Assembly (NCBI GenBank): GCA_017934545.1
Contig: JAGBJI010000001.1
Coordinates: 124,001 to 188,000, forward strand
Reading direction: 5' to 3'
Source: Bacteroidales bacterium
GTDB taxonomy: Bacteria; Bacteroidota; Bacteroidia; Bacteroidales; P3
DNA length: 64,000 nucleotides
Part shown: positions 44,521 through 53,451 of the stretch, piece by piece
How the letters are laid out: each line of letters opens with the position of its first letter
Position numbering within the stretch: position 1 is the stretch's first letter
Position numbers and translations under genes: made by a program
Notes under the pieces: model-generated
What the model was told of the DNA's origin: nothing
The model's input: the letters and a program-made list of their open reading frames with translations, nothing else
The model's database searches: none

Positions 44521-45312
44521 TTATTGTTTGGTTGTTGTGCTTTCCGTGCCTGCAGAAGCAGAAGATGTTTGGTTTTGAGTAGAAGACGGTTGAACGGAAA
44601 CGTCCTGTTTGATTATTTCAATAAGTTTTGCTGCGGGGTCGTAGCCTTGTGAGGCCGATTTGTTCAGATAGAACAATGCTTTTTCCGTATTCTTGTCCAC
44701 TGCCGTGCCGTAGTAATAGGCTTTTCCCACCTTGTATAAACCCTCTTTGTCGTCCTGCCGTGCAGCCATGAAATAATATTTAAATGCGTTACGTGTATCT
44801 TTCTCCGTTCCGTCGCCCTGCGTGTAGCAATCGCCCAAAAGCAACATAGCTTTCGTATTGCCGTTGTTTGCACTGCGGATAAACCATTCTACAGCCTGTT
44901 GTTTGTCCTGTGTAAATCCGTCCGTACCAGAAAAATAACGCAACGCCACGGAAAGTTGTGCCTGCGGGTCGTTGTTGTTTGCCTTGTCAAGTACAGGGTC
45001 TGTGCTTTGCGGCGTCTGGGATACTGATTCTGTTTGAGTGGAAGTATTTTCGTTAGGATTAGTTCCTGTATATGTTAAAAAGTTGATAAGCATTGCTGCG
45101 ATGACTGCGGCGAAAAGACCCAAAAATACGCTCAACACTATAATGGTTCTTTTCTTTTTGCGGTTAAGGTCTTTCAACCGCTCAATCTCACGGCGGTCGG
45201 TGTCAATTTTGGCACGCAATGCCGCAATATCGTTCTGTTTCACTTCTTCGCTTGCTGCACTTTCGCGGTTTACAATGTCTTTGAGAGTGTCCTGTTTTTC
45301 CGTTTGATTCAT
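44521..45312 (-). CDS. Membrane-anchored Sel1-repeat protein
   Basis: A 263-residue protein. A charged cytoplasmic N-terminus with a short coiled coil (about 20-50) and a basic stretch precede one TM helix (TIIVLSVFLGLFAAVIAAML). Beyond a Ser/Thr-rich linker lie about three Sel1/TPR repeats (for example AQLSVALRYF, AMLLLGDCYTQGDGTEKD, GLYKVGKAYYYGT). It is probably a protein-interaction module facing the periplasm. The start MNQTEKQ at 45312 is used because an earlier ATG (45336) falls in a minus-strand TAACTTTG promoter box (complement of 45334-45341). Confidence 0.8.
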   Translation of the reverse strand: MNQTEKQDTLKDIVNRESAASEEVKQNDIAALRAKIDTDRREIERLKDLNRKKKRTIIVLSVFLGLFAAVIAAMLINFLTYTGTNPNENTSTQTESVSQTPQSTDPVLDKANNNDPQAQLSVALRYFSGTDGFTQDKQQAVEWFIRSANNGNTKAMLLLGDCYTQGDGTEKDTRNAFKYYFMAARQDDKEGLYKVGKAYYYGTAVDKNTEKALFYLNKSASQGYDPAAKLIEIIKQDVSVQPSSTQNQTSSASAGTESTTTKQ

Positions 45313-45435
45313 AGTAAATTGATGTTTGGAGTGCAAAGTTATTACATTTTATAAAAATAAAATCCGAACAAAAGGAAATAAATTGATATTTTGAAATTGC
45401 TTTGTTGCATTATGTTGCCGCTTTTTGCCGTTTTA

Positions 45436-45550
45436 TTTTTGCCCCTTCGCATTTTAATCCCGAAAAAATCAGATTTTTTGCAGTAAAAAAATAGGTTTTT
45501 TTTGCGAAAAAATCACATTTTTTTGAGATTAAAATGCGAAGGGGCAAAAA
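45436..45550. repeat. 22-bp modular A/T repeat, copy I (perfect 24-bp arms)
   Basis: The two outer arms, 45436-45459 and 45527-45550, are perfect reverse complements over 24 bp. Between them lie modules at 45463, 45485 and 45507 with centres TCAGA, ATAGG and TCACA. It is the best preserved copy. The 375-bp gap between the Sel1-repeat gene and the S41 protease gene otherwise holds only promoters. Confidence 0.92.
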
Positions 45551-45645
45551 TAAAAAGCCAAAGGGCTGCGGCGTATTCAAAAAAGGCGGTATTGCAATTG
45601 GGATTCTATTTTTTTAAGGCGGAGAATATTTTTGCCGTTTACAAC

Positions 45646-45675
45646 TTGTTTATTGACAATAAATGCTTAACTTTG
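45646..45675 (+). promoter_or_regulatory. Promoter for the S41 protease gene
   Basis: TTG at 45646-45648, a 19-bp spacer and TAACTTTG at 45668-45675. Predicted start is about 30 bases before the ATG at 45712, which supports that start. Confidence 0.6.
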
Positions 45676-45711
45676 CCGAATAATTTATTAACATGTAACA
45701 ATACTGCAACT

Positions 45712-47376
45712 ATGAGAAGAACAATCAAATTGATGCTTTGCATATTCATTTCCGTGTCGGTTGTGACAACGGCGTATGCCCAGAAAAACACAAAAACGGA
45801 CAGGGGATTTGAACTTTCTAAAAATTTGGAGATATTTTCAAGCGTATACAAAACGCTTTACAATACATATGTTGACGACATAAACGAGGGCGAACTTATG
45901 CAGACTGCCATAGACGCCATGCTTGCCAAGTTAGACCCGTACACCAATTTTTACCCGGAGAGCAATATGGAGGATGTAAAGCTGCAATTGTTGGGTGAAT
46001 ACGGCGGAATAGGGGCGTTGATTCATTCCCAAAACGGCAAAACCGTGATATCCGAACCCTACGAGGGCATGCCGGCCTATGAAGCGGGCGTCAGAGCGGG
46101 CGATATTATCTTGGAAGTCAACGGACAGAGTGCCGAGGGAAAGACAAACGAGAACGTAAGACAGCAATTACGCGGTCAGGCTGGTTCGGACATAAGTCTG
46201 AAAGTGGAAAGAAACGGACGGCCGATGACCTTTAACTTCAAACGCAAATCAATTGCCTTGCCCAACGTTCCTTTCAGCGGCGTGATATACGGCAACATAG
46301 GTTACATAAAACTCAATGAGTTTACAAAAAATGCAGCCGACAATGTGCTGGCGGCATTCAACAATTTGAAAAAGTCGGGTGTTGCAGGCGTTATCTTGGA
46401 TTTACGCGGCAACGGCGGCGGATTGCTTAACGAGGCGGTGGATATAATAAATATATTCGTTGACAAGAACACTACGGTCGTTACAACCAAGGGAAAAGTT
46501 GACGCAAAGAACCAAACCTTTAAGACAATGCGTAAGGCGGTGGACACGAACATACCCGTAGTGGTTTTGATTGACCCCGCTTCTGCCTCGGCAAGCGAGA
46601 TTGTAAGCGGCAGTTTGCAGGATTTGGACCGTGCGGTGATAATGGGACAGCGTAGTTTCGGCAAAGGATTGGTACAAAACGTGCTTCCGTTGGTTTACAA
46701 TACGCAGATGAAAGTCACGGTTTCCAAATACTACATTCCTTCGGGCAGATGTATTCAGGCAATAGACTATTCGCACCGCGACACTAACGGACGGGCGGTC
46801 AAAATACAGGATTCGCTCCGCACGGCTTATAAAACCAAGAACGGCCGTACGGTTTACGACGGCTACGGAATAGAACCCGACATTGCATTGGAGCCGCAAT
46901 ATGCAAGTCAAATATCGTTTGCCTTAATCTCAAAATTCCTTCCGTTTGATTATGCTACGGAGTTTGTAAGAAAAAATCCCGTTATAGCCCCTGCAAAAGA
47001 CTTTAAGATAACGGACAGTATATATGACGATTTCGTACAATTTCTTAAAGACAAAGACTATTCGTATACCACCGCAACGGAGGAGGGAATAAAGTTTTTG
47101 ACCGAGAGTGCCAAAAAAGAGAAATGCGGACAGACGGTCTTGCAATTGTTGGACGAAGCCAAACAACAGATAGATAACGACAAACAAAACGATTTGTACA
47201 AATTCAAAGACGAGATAAAAGATATTTTGTTGAGCGAGATAACGGTGCGGTATTACAATCAAAAAGGACGTACCGAGGCCATGATTAACGCAGACCCCGA
47301 GGTTAAACAGGCAGCGGAGTTGTTGAAAGACAAAGAAAAGTATTTGTCGGTATTGAAACCTGAAAGTAAAAAATAA
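45712..47376 (+). CDS. C-terminal processing protease (S41 family, PDZ domain)
   Basis: A 554-residue exported serine protease. The start MRRTIKLMLCIFISVSVV gives a signal peptide ending AYAQ; the frame is open back to 45502, but that stretch is repeat copy I. A PDZ domain sits at about residues 85-170 (GYGGIGALI ... GDIILEVNG). The catalytic domain has Ser in SASASEIVSG and the general-base Lys in FGKGLVQ. Ctp proteases trim or degrade periplasmic proteins. The next gene starts six bases after its stop, so a transglutaminase-like protein is co-expressed. Confidence 0.93.
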   Translation: MRRTIKLMLCIFISVSVVTTAYAQKNTKTDRGFELSKNLEIFSSVYKTLYNTYVDDINEGELMQTAIDAMLAKLDPYTNFYPESNMEDVKLQLLGEYGGIGALIHSQNGKTVISEPYEGMPAYEAGVRAGDIILEVNGQSAEGKTNENVRQQLRGQAGSDISLKVERNGRPMTFNFKRKSIALPNVPFSGVIYGNIGYIKLNEFTKNAADNVLAAFNNLKKSGVAGVILDLRGNGGGLLNEAVDIINIFVDKNTTVVTTKGKVDAKNQTFKTMRKAVDTNIPVVVLIDPASASASEIVSGSLQDLDRAVIMGQRSFGKGLVQNVLPLVYNTQMKVTVSKYYIPSGRCIQAIDYSHRDTNGRAVKIQDSLRTAYKTKNGRTVYDGYGIEPDIALEPQYASQISFALISKFLPFDYATEFVRKNPVIAPAKDFKITDSIYDDFVQFLKDKDYSYTTATEEGIKFLTESAKKEKCGQTVLQLLDEAKQQIDNDKQNDLYKFKDEIKDILLSEITVRYYNQKGRTEAMINADPEVKQAAELLKDKEKYLSVLKPESKK

Positions 47377-47382
47377 GAAACG

Positions 47383-49938
47383 ATGAAAAGATTGCACATA
47401 AATATAATTGCGGTGTTGCTTTGCGGCTTTATGATGAATTCTTTTAACGCTTTGGCACAGAATAAGCAACTTTCGCCGCAGGAAAAACAATATTTGGATT
47501 TTCTGTATGAATATATGCCGTTGAGCGACAGGATAGATTACGACACGGATTTCTATATCATGCAGGTTAAATACGCATTGAAAGCCCGCGAAACGTTTTC
47601 TTGGGGTAAGAAAATACCCGAAGACATTTTCAAACACTTTGTCCTTGTGTACAGGGTGAACAATGAAAACTTGGATACGGCACGTGTTGTTATGTTCAAC
47701 GCATTGCATGACCGTGTAAAGAATTTAAGCATGTATCAAGCGGCGTTGGAAGTCAACCATTGGTGCCATGAATACGTCAACTACAAGGCTTCCGACGGCA
47801 GAACGTCTTCGCCGTTGGCTACGATGAGAACCTCGTGGGGCAGATGCGGTGAAGAGAGTACTTTTGCCGTAACTGCACTTCGCAGTGTGGGAATCCCCGC
47901 CCGCCAATGCTATACTCCCCGTTGGGCTCACACGGATGACAATCATGCGTGGGTGGAAGTTTGGATTGAAGGCAGATGGTACCACCTCGGAGCGTGCGAA
48001 CCCGAAGCTGAATTGAACGTTGCGTGGTTTGATGCGCCCAGTAAACGTGCTATGATGGTGCATACAACCGTTTTCGGTAAGTATGACGGCCGTGAAGAGA
48101 AGAACTTTGTCAGTGAAAAGTATTCCAAGATAAACCTTTTGTCAAACTACGCTTCCGTAAAGAAACTTACCGTTACCGTAATGGATAAAAAAGGCAACAA
48201 AGTGAAAGATGCACAGGTCAGTTTCGGACTTTACAACTATGCGGAGTATTTTCCTTTGGCTAAAGTGACAACCGACGCCGAGGGAAAGGCATCGCTTACC
48301 ACCGGATACGGAGATATTATCATTTGGGCAAAGAAAGGCAAAAATTTTGTGCAGAAACAAGCCTTTGCAAACGACACTGACGTAACCGTAGTGTTGTCCG
48401 ACGAAAATGATTTGCTGAACCAAACCCTTACAATCACACCTCCCAAGGAGCAAACTACGGAAGTTTTGAGTGAAGAGGCGGTTAAAAAGAATAATTTGCG
48501 GTTGGTGTACGAGGATTCTTTGCGTAACGCTTACATAGCAACGTTCCCTACCGACGGAGATATAGATAAATTCGTTGAAAACATAAAATTGCAGACTGTA
48601 AACAAGAATGCCTACATGCAACCTATACCTAACGGCCGTGAAGAGATGAAACAATTTATCAAAAACTCATGGGGCAACTACAAAGAGATAGAAAAAGTTA
48701 TTCAATATACACCTGAAGAGGGTATAAACTACAATCTTTCGCTTCTTTCGTTGATATACGAAAAGGATTTGCGTGATGCAAAAGCCAAAGTGTTAACCGA
48801 CCATCTTGATTACTATCAAAAAACAAATACAAAAACATACTATCAAAACGCAACGCCGCAGACAAAACTTCCGTCCGTGGAATATACCCTTAATCCGCGT
48901 ATTGCGTTGGAGAAAATTACGCCGTGGAGAAGTTTTATATGGAACTATTTTAATAAACCATTTAAAGACGGAGAGGAAATAGCAAGATGGATTGAGAAAA
49001 ACATAAACCTTAACACCAAAGACAACTATTACGGCGTTCCAATCTCGCCCGAGGGCGTTTTAAAGGCAAAACAATGTGACAAAAAGTCAAGGGAAATACT
49101 TTTTGTGGCGATGTGCCGTACCTTTATGACGGATGCCCGCTATGAATGGGCAACGGGACGCGCCCAATGGCGTAAAAACGCTGACAGCGAGTGGCAATAC
49201 GCTTTCAAAGAGAAGAAAAGCAAGGACAAAAACAACTGTCTGTTGGTTGTAAACAACGCAACAACCAATTCCATCAAGCCCGAATACTATTCGCAGTTCA
49301 CTATACAAAGATTGAAAGACAATGAATTCATCACATTGGACTACGAATACGACCCGCACTTTGCTTCGCTGCCCGACAGTCTGTATATGCCTTCGGGTAT
49401 ATACCGTTTAGTAGTTGGCAACCGCAACTCAAAAGGCAAGGTTCAGGTTTCGGAAACATATTTTACGCTTTCGGAGGGTAAACGCTGCGATGTAACCGTT
49501 GTCATACCCGAAGTTGCGGAAGACGTTGCTTCATACGGAGAGTTCAAAACGCAACACCTGACGGACAATCTACTGAATATCGTTGCCGTAATAGACCCTT
49601 ACAAAGAGCCTTCGCGTCATCTGTTGGTGGATATATCAAAATCCAAGGACGAATTCAACAAACACAAAGACGTTCAGCTGATTTTGGTTTTGGACGAGTC
49701 GCTTTTGAACAAAGATTTCTCACCCGAAACATTTCCGCCGTTGCCTGACAATACCAAAATCATATACAGCAAAGACAAATCCGAAGAAAAAGCCATAGTA
49801 AAGGCAACTGGACTTGATTTTTTGAACAATTATCCTATTCTTACGTTGATTAACGACGGTAATATTATATATTTGTCGCAGGGGTATAAGATTTCGTCGC
49901 AGGAAGAATTGTTAAAAGTGATAAATAAACTGAAATGA
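47383..49938 (+). CDS. Exported transglutaminase-like protein
   Basis: An 851-residue protein with a signal peptide (about 1-26). The transglutaminase-like core has Cys155 in SWGRCGEESTF and His188 in DDNHAWVEVW; the usual third residue corresponds to the LGACEPE segment. A carboxypeptidase-regulatory-like beta domain (about 265-335) follows, and the remaining 450 residues have a second beta-rich part and a thioredoxin-like tail (DVQLILVLDESLL). It may be a peptidase or cross-linker acting on surface proteins or peptidoglycan; substrate unknown. It lies between the S41 protease and a small barrel, with a 4-base overlap to the latter. Confidence 0.82.
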   Translation: MKRLHINIIAVLLCGFMMNSFNALAQNKQLSPQEKQYLDFLYEYMPLSDRIDYDTDFYIMQVKYALKARETFSWGKKIPEDIFKHFVLVYRVNNENLDTARVVMFNALHDRVKNLSMYQAALEVNHWCHEYVNYKASDGRTSSPLATMRTSWGRCGEESTFAVTALRSVGIPARQCYTPRWAHTDDNHAWVEVWIEGRWYHLGACEPEAELNVAWFDAPSKRAMMVHTTVFGKYDGREEKNFVSEKYSKINLLSNYASVKKLTVTVMDKKGNKVKDAQVSFGLYNYAEYFPLAKVTTDAEGKASLTTGYGDIIIWAKKGKNFVQKQAFANDTDVTVVLSDENDLLNQTLTITPPKEQTTEVLSEEAVKKNNLRLVYEDSLRNAYIATFPTDGDIDKFVENIKLQTVNKNAYMQPIPNGREEMKQFIKNSWGNYKEIEKVIQYTPEEGINYNLSLLSLIYEKDLRDAKAKVLTDHLDYYQKTNTKTYYQNATPQTKLPSVEYTLNPRIALEKITPWRSFIWNYFNKPFKDGEEIARWIEKNINLNTKDNYYGVPISPEGVLKAKQCDKKSREILFVAMCRTFMTDARYEWATGRAQWRKNADSEWQYAFKEKKSKDKNNCLLVVNNATTNSIKPEYYSQFTIQRLKDNEFITLDYEYDPHFASLPDSLYMPSGIYRLVVGNRNSKGKVQVSETYFTLSEGKRCDVTVVIPEVAEDVASYGEFKTQHLTDNLLNIVAVIDPYKEPSRHLLVDISKSKDEFNKHKDVQLILVLDESLLNKDFSPETFPPLPDNTKIIYSKDKSEEKAIVKATGLDFLNNYPILTLINDGNIIYLSQGYKISSQEELLKVINKLK

Positions 49939-50606
49939 AAAAAACAATCTCTGTATTTGTGCTTGCCTTAAGTGCGTTTTTGACTTTGTATGCACAGATT
50001 GAATACGGCTATGACCGCCCTAAAAGCAGTACAGACCCGTGGAAATGGGGTATAAACGCCGATGTGTCGTTGGATTGGATAAACCAACAGTCCGATATTG
50101 ACAAAAAAACGGGTTGGCGGTTCGGTTTATCGGCCGAAAAACACCTTATATATAATATATATTTCCGTCCTACCGTAAGTTTTGCCAAAAAAGGTTTTTC
50201 GTGTTATACACAGAACAATTTTTCCAACGATGTTACGGCTTATCATATCTATTCCGAACTGAACATGGAGTTGAAATTCGGCGACGAATACAGGGGCAGG
50301 GGATTGTTGGTGTATTTTGCACCCTATTTTTCGTACGGTATAGCGGGTACAAGCCGCTATGTAAACCTCAATCCTAACGATACGACAAATTTCAACCAAC
50401 CTGTTGACTACGACACATACGGAGAAAACAGCGTAAAGAAAGAAGATTTGGGTTTTTTGTTCGGAGCGGGCTACGACATAAACCATCATTTGGAGATTAA
50501 CTTCGGATTTTCCGTCGGTTATTTGAACATGGGTTCGTTCAATAACTTCCGTTGGCGGAGCGTATCGGCGGGAATAACATATTTCTTTAACAATCCGAAG
50601 AAATAA
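49935..50606 (+). CDS. Small outer-membrane beta-barrel protein (PorT-like)
   Basis: A 223-residue protein. Signal peptide MKKTISVFVLALSAFLTLYAQ precedes amphipathic strands that would build an eight-stranded barrel (WRFGLSAEKHLIY, IYFRPTVSFAKKGF, HLEINFGFSVGYLNM, WRSVSAGITYFF). PorT-family and Opa-like porins have this length and pattern. The start overlaps the transglutaminase-like gene by four bases, giving a three-gene envelope operon with the S41 protease. Confidence 0.75.
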   Translation: MKKTISVFVLALSAFLTLYAQIEYGYDRPKSSTDPWKWGINADVSLDWINQQSDIDKKTGWRFGLSAEKHLIYNIYFRPTVSFAKKGFSCYTQNNFSNDVTAYHIYSELNMELKFGDEYRGRGLLVYFAPYFSYGIAGTSRYVNLNPNDTTNFNQPVDYDTYGENSVKKEDLGFLFGAGYDINHHLEINFGFSVGYLNMGSFNNFRWRSVSAGITYFFNNPKK

Positions 50607-50664
50607 ATACATATTGTAAATCAGCCTTATGCGAAGACAAAGACGCTTTTTGTGTTTTTGTCTT

Positions 50665-50773
50665 CGCCCTTTCAGAAAGTAGTCTCAAAAAAAATAGGTT
50701 TTTCGGGTCAAAAAAATAGGTTTTTTTAGTGAAAAAATCAGATTTTTTTGTAATTACTTTCGCAAGGGGCGGC
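50665..50773. repeat. 22-bp modular A/T repeat, copy J
   Basis: Modules at 50688, 50710 and 50732 have centres ATAGG, ATAGG and TCAGA. Arms are CGCCCTTTCAGAAAGTAGT and ATTACTTTCGCAAGGGGCG. It lies in the 388-bp gap between the small barrel and the dksA-like gene. A TATCTTTG box at 50921-50928 is the only other signal seen there. Confidence 0.85.
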
Positions 50774-50994
50774 GGTGAAAACACGAAGGGCAAAAATTTT
50801 TTCAAAAAGGGCGGCGGTTGATTCTGAAAAAAACGGCGTAAAGCCTATATATAAATGCGTTATACGGCAAAGAGATTAAAAAATTTTCCTTACGGACATA
50901 TTTTCTTAATATAATTATTGTATCTTTGCAACCTAAAATTTAGATGTAATTATTAAACGGAAATTAAAAAATATAAAAACAACCGGTTTAAGAT

Positions 50995-51393
50995 ATGAGC
51001 GGCAAAGAAGAAAAAACAAGATATTCTGACGAAGAATTGCAGGAGTTCAAAGAAATAATATTGGATAAGTTGCAAAAGGCACAGAAAAACCTTGAAATGC
51101 TTGATGATGACGCATTTAACAAGAATTCCAATGATATAAAAGACACTTCGGCGGTTTATCATACGCTTGACGACGACTTTACTGCGGAAGCGGAAAATAA
51201 AGAAGAGAATGCACGTATGGCGGCAAGGCAACGCAAATACATAAAAGATTTGGAGGCTGCCTTGGTACGTATAGAAAACAAGACATACGGCATATGCAGG
51301 GTGACGGGCAAGCTTATACCTAAAGAAAGATTGCGTTTGGTGCCTCATGCAACGTTGAGTATAGAAGCCAAATTGCAGCGTGACAGTAAGTAA
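50995..51393 (+). CDS. DksA/TraR-like protein without the zinc cysteines
   Basis: A 132-residue acidic protein with a long N-terminal coiled coil (about 10-90) and a C-terminal DksA-type globular end (ENKTYGICRVTGKLIPKERL). Only one of the four usual zinc-binding cysteines is present. Cysteine-poor forms occur in Bacteroidota. By family it may reach into the RNA polymerase secondary channel and tune transcription, for example with ppGpp. It lies seven bases before lspA, a pairing that is common in Bacteroidota. A TATCTTTG box lies about 70 bases upstream. Confidence 0.87.
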   Translation: MSGKEEKTRYSDEELQEFKEIILDKLQKAQKNLEMLDDDAFNKNSNDIKDTSAVYHTLDDDFTAEAENKEENARMAARQRKYIKDLEAALVRIENKTYGICRVTGKLIPKERLRLVPHATLSIEAKLQRDSK

Positions 51394-51400
51394 GCGTTAG

Positions 51401-52033
51401 ATGAAGAAACCTTTAATATTAATATTTCTGATTCTTTTAACAGACCAGATAATTAAAATTTATGTCAAAACCCATTTTTATTTAGGTGAGGAAACCGAAG
51501 TGTTGGGTTTGTCATGGTTTAAAATACATTTCCTTGAAAACAAGGGCATGGCGTTCGGCATGAATTTCGGTGATACGCTGGGCAAATTTCTTTTGACTTT
51601 TGTCAGAATAGCAGCCTCGGTGTTCATATATATATTCATGCGTAAATTGGTGGCAAGAAACGAAAACAAAGTCATCATCTATTCTTTTGCCTTGATATTG
51701 GCGGGTGCTGCGGGCAATATTATAGACTCCGTATTCTACGGCGTTTTGTTTTCTTCCAGTACGTTTTTCCAAGTGGCTGCGTTTCTGCCCGAGGGAGGAG
51801 GGTATGCTCCGCTGTTTTTCGGAAAAGTGGTGGATATGTTCTACTTTCCGTTGATTGATACCTCTCTTCCGCAATGGTTACCCGTAGTCGGAGGCAGGCA
51901 TTTCAGTTTCTTTGATGCGGTTTTCAACTTTTCCGATGCCGCAATAACAATAGGCGTTGCCATGTTGTTGATTTTTATTTTGGTAAACGGTAAATCGTTT
52001 TCGTTTAAAACCCAAACCGACGCTGAAAAATAG
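51401..52033 (+). CDS. lspA: Signal peptidase II (lipoprotein)
   Basis: A 210-residue polytopic protease that cleaves prolipoprotein signal peptides after lipid modification. The two catalytic aspartates lie in AGNIIDSV and FNFSDAAI. Four TM helices are visible, with a longer third loop (about 110-160) than in E. coli LspA, as is usual in Bacteroidota. It serves lipoproteins such as the GldB-like protein and the nuclease in this window. It follows the DksA-like gene by seven bases and precedes the CorC-type gene by three. Confidence 0.95.
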   Translation: MKKPLILIFLILLTDQIIKIYVKTHFYLGEETEVLGLSWFKIHFLENKGMAFGMNFGDTLGKFLLTFVRIAASVFIYIFMRKLVARNENKVIIYSFALILAGAAGNIIDSVFYGVLFSSSTFFQVAAFLPEGGGYAPLFFGKVVDMFYFPLIDTSLPQWLPVVGGRHFSFFDAVFNFSDAAITIGVAMLLIFILVNGKSFSFKTQTDAEK

Positions 52034-52036
52034 GCA

Positions 52037-53344
52037 ATGGAGATACTTATAATTATATTATTTGTATTGCTCAACGGCTTTTTCTCCATGGCGGAGATAG
52101 CCGTAGTGTCTTCACGCCGCACCAAATTGGAATCGGAAGCGAAAAAAGGTGACAAAACTTCGCAATTGGTTTTGGCAACCGTTGACCGTTCGGACAGATT
52201 TTTATCAGCCATTCAGATAGCCATCACAACCATCGGATTGATTATAGGTTTGTACACGGGAGAAAGTTATGTCAACCGTTTGGCTGAAGTTTTTGCCAAA
52301 ATGAACGTTGATGCTTCTTTTGCAGTTATTATATCAAGGGTCGTTATAGTGGTGGTTGAAACGTTTTTCATGCTTGTTTTCGGCGAACTTCTGCCCAAAC
52401 GCATTGGCATGAGCAACCCCGAGAAAGTGTCGGGCATAGTTATACGGCCTATGAATTTCATCACACGGTTGTTCGCTCCGCTTGTGTCGGTGTTGTCTTG
52501 GACTACATCGTCGCTGGCCAAGTTAATAGGAATAAAAAACGTAACCCAAAAGAAAGCAACCGAAGAGGAAATCAAATCCATTATAGACGACAGTGCCGAC
52601 GCAGGTGAAATAGACCAAACCGAACAAGACATAGTCAACCGCGTTTTTGATTTGGACAGCCGCAGTATAGTTTCGCTTATGACGCCGCGTAATGAGTTGG
52701 AGTGGTTGGAGCGTAACGATACTTTGAAAGATATAGCCGCAAAAGTGGCACATAATCTGCACTACATATATCCTGTTTGCAACAAGAGTTTGGATGATAT
52801 TGTTGGGGTGATGTATATAAAGGACGTCTTTTCCGTTGCAGGCAAAGAAACCATGCGTGTAGGCGATATTATGCGTGAACCTCAGTTTATACACGAGAGT
52901 GTTTCGGTTTACGATATTTTGAAGATTTTTAAAAAGACAAAGATACATTACGCTTTTATAATCGATGAGTTCGGCATGGTTCAGGGCATGGTTACCATGA
53001 ACGATATCTTGGAGGCCATCATCGGCAACAGTGCGGGATTGGAATCCGAAGGCGGAACGCAGGAGTTCGTTAAGCGTGACGACGGTTCATATTTGATTGA
53101 CGGTCAATATCCGTTCTACGACTTTTTAAGTCATTTTGATTTGGAGGACATGTATCAACAATACGGAGGATACAACACCATAAGCGGATTGATTCTTGCA
53201 ATAACGGGCAAAGTTCCCAAAGTAGGAGAAAAAATACAATGGAACGGTTTTACCATTGAGATAGTTGATATGGATTCGGTGCGTATTGACAAAGTTTTAG
53301 TGATTGAAAATAAGGATAAAAGCAAGCTGAAAGAAGAAAATTGA
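52037..53344 (+). CDS. CNNM/CorC-type hemolysin-family membrane protein
   Basis: A 435-residue protein. A DUF21/CNNM membrane domain (about 1-190, four helices) is followed by two CBS domains (about 205-330, for example MTPRNELEWLERN and AFIIDEFGMVQGMVTMNDIL) and a CorC-HlyC C-terminal domain (about 345-425). These proteins are linked to Mg/Co efflux or cation sensing; the hemolysin label is historical. It starts three bases after lspA, so the DksA-like, lspA and CorC-type genes form one operon. Confidence 0.93.
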   Translation: MEILIIILFVLLNGFFSMAEIAVVSSRRTKLESEAKKGDKTSQLVLATVDRSDRFLSAIQIAITTIGLIIGLYTGESYVNRLAEVFAKMNVDASFAVIISRVVIVVVETFFMLVFGELLPKRIGMSNPEKVSGIVIRPMNFITRLFAPLVSVLSWTTSSLAKLIGIKNVTQKKATEEEIKSIIDDSADAGEIDQTEQDIVNRVFDLDSRSIVSLMTPRNELEWLERNDTLKDIAAKVAHNLHYIYPVCNKSLDDIVGVMYIKDVFSVAGKETMRVGDIMREPQFIHESVSVYDILKIFKKTKIHYAFIIDEFGMVQGMVTMNDILEAIIGNSAGLESEGGTQEFVKRDDGSYLIDGQYPFYDFLSHFDLEDMYQQYGGYNTISGLILAITGKVPKVGEKIQWNGFTIEIVDMDSVRIDKVLVIENKDKSKLKEEN

Positions 53345-53366
53345 GTAAAAAAAACGTAAAATGTCA

Positions 53367-53396
53367 TTGTATTTTGAAAATAAGGTTGTATTTTTG
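53367..53396 (+). promoter_or_regulatory. Promoter for the exbB-exbD operon
   Basis: TTG at 53367-53369, a 19-bp spacer and TATTTTTG at 53389-53396, about 55 bases before the exbB ATG. Confidence 0.6.
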
Positions 53397-53451
53397 CAAT
53401 TAAAATCATAAAATAAAAGTAGAAACAATTAATAAAAACAGTTAAAAAACT

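Noticed and set aside
45502-45711. N-terminal extension of the S41 protease frame
   Set aside because: It starts inside repeat copy I and runs through the promoter; the ATG at 45712 gives a normal signal peptide.
47383-49938. Frameshifted or fused gene in the 851-residue transglutaminase-like protein
   Set aside because: The frame is continuous and composition is even; multi-domain proteins of this size are normal in the group.
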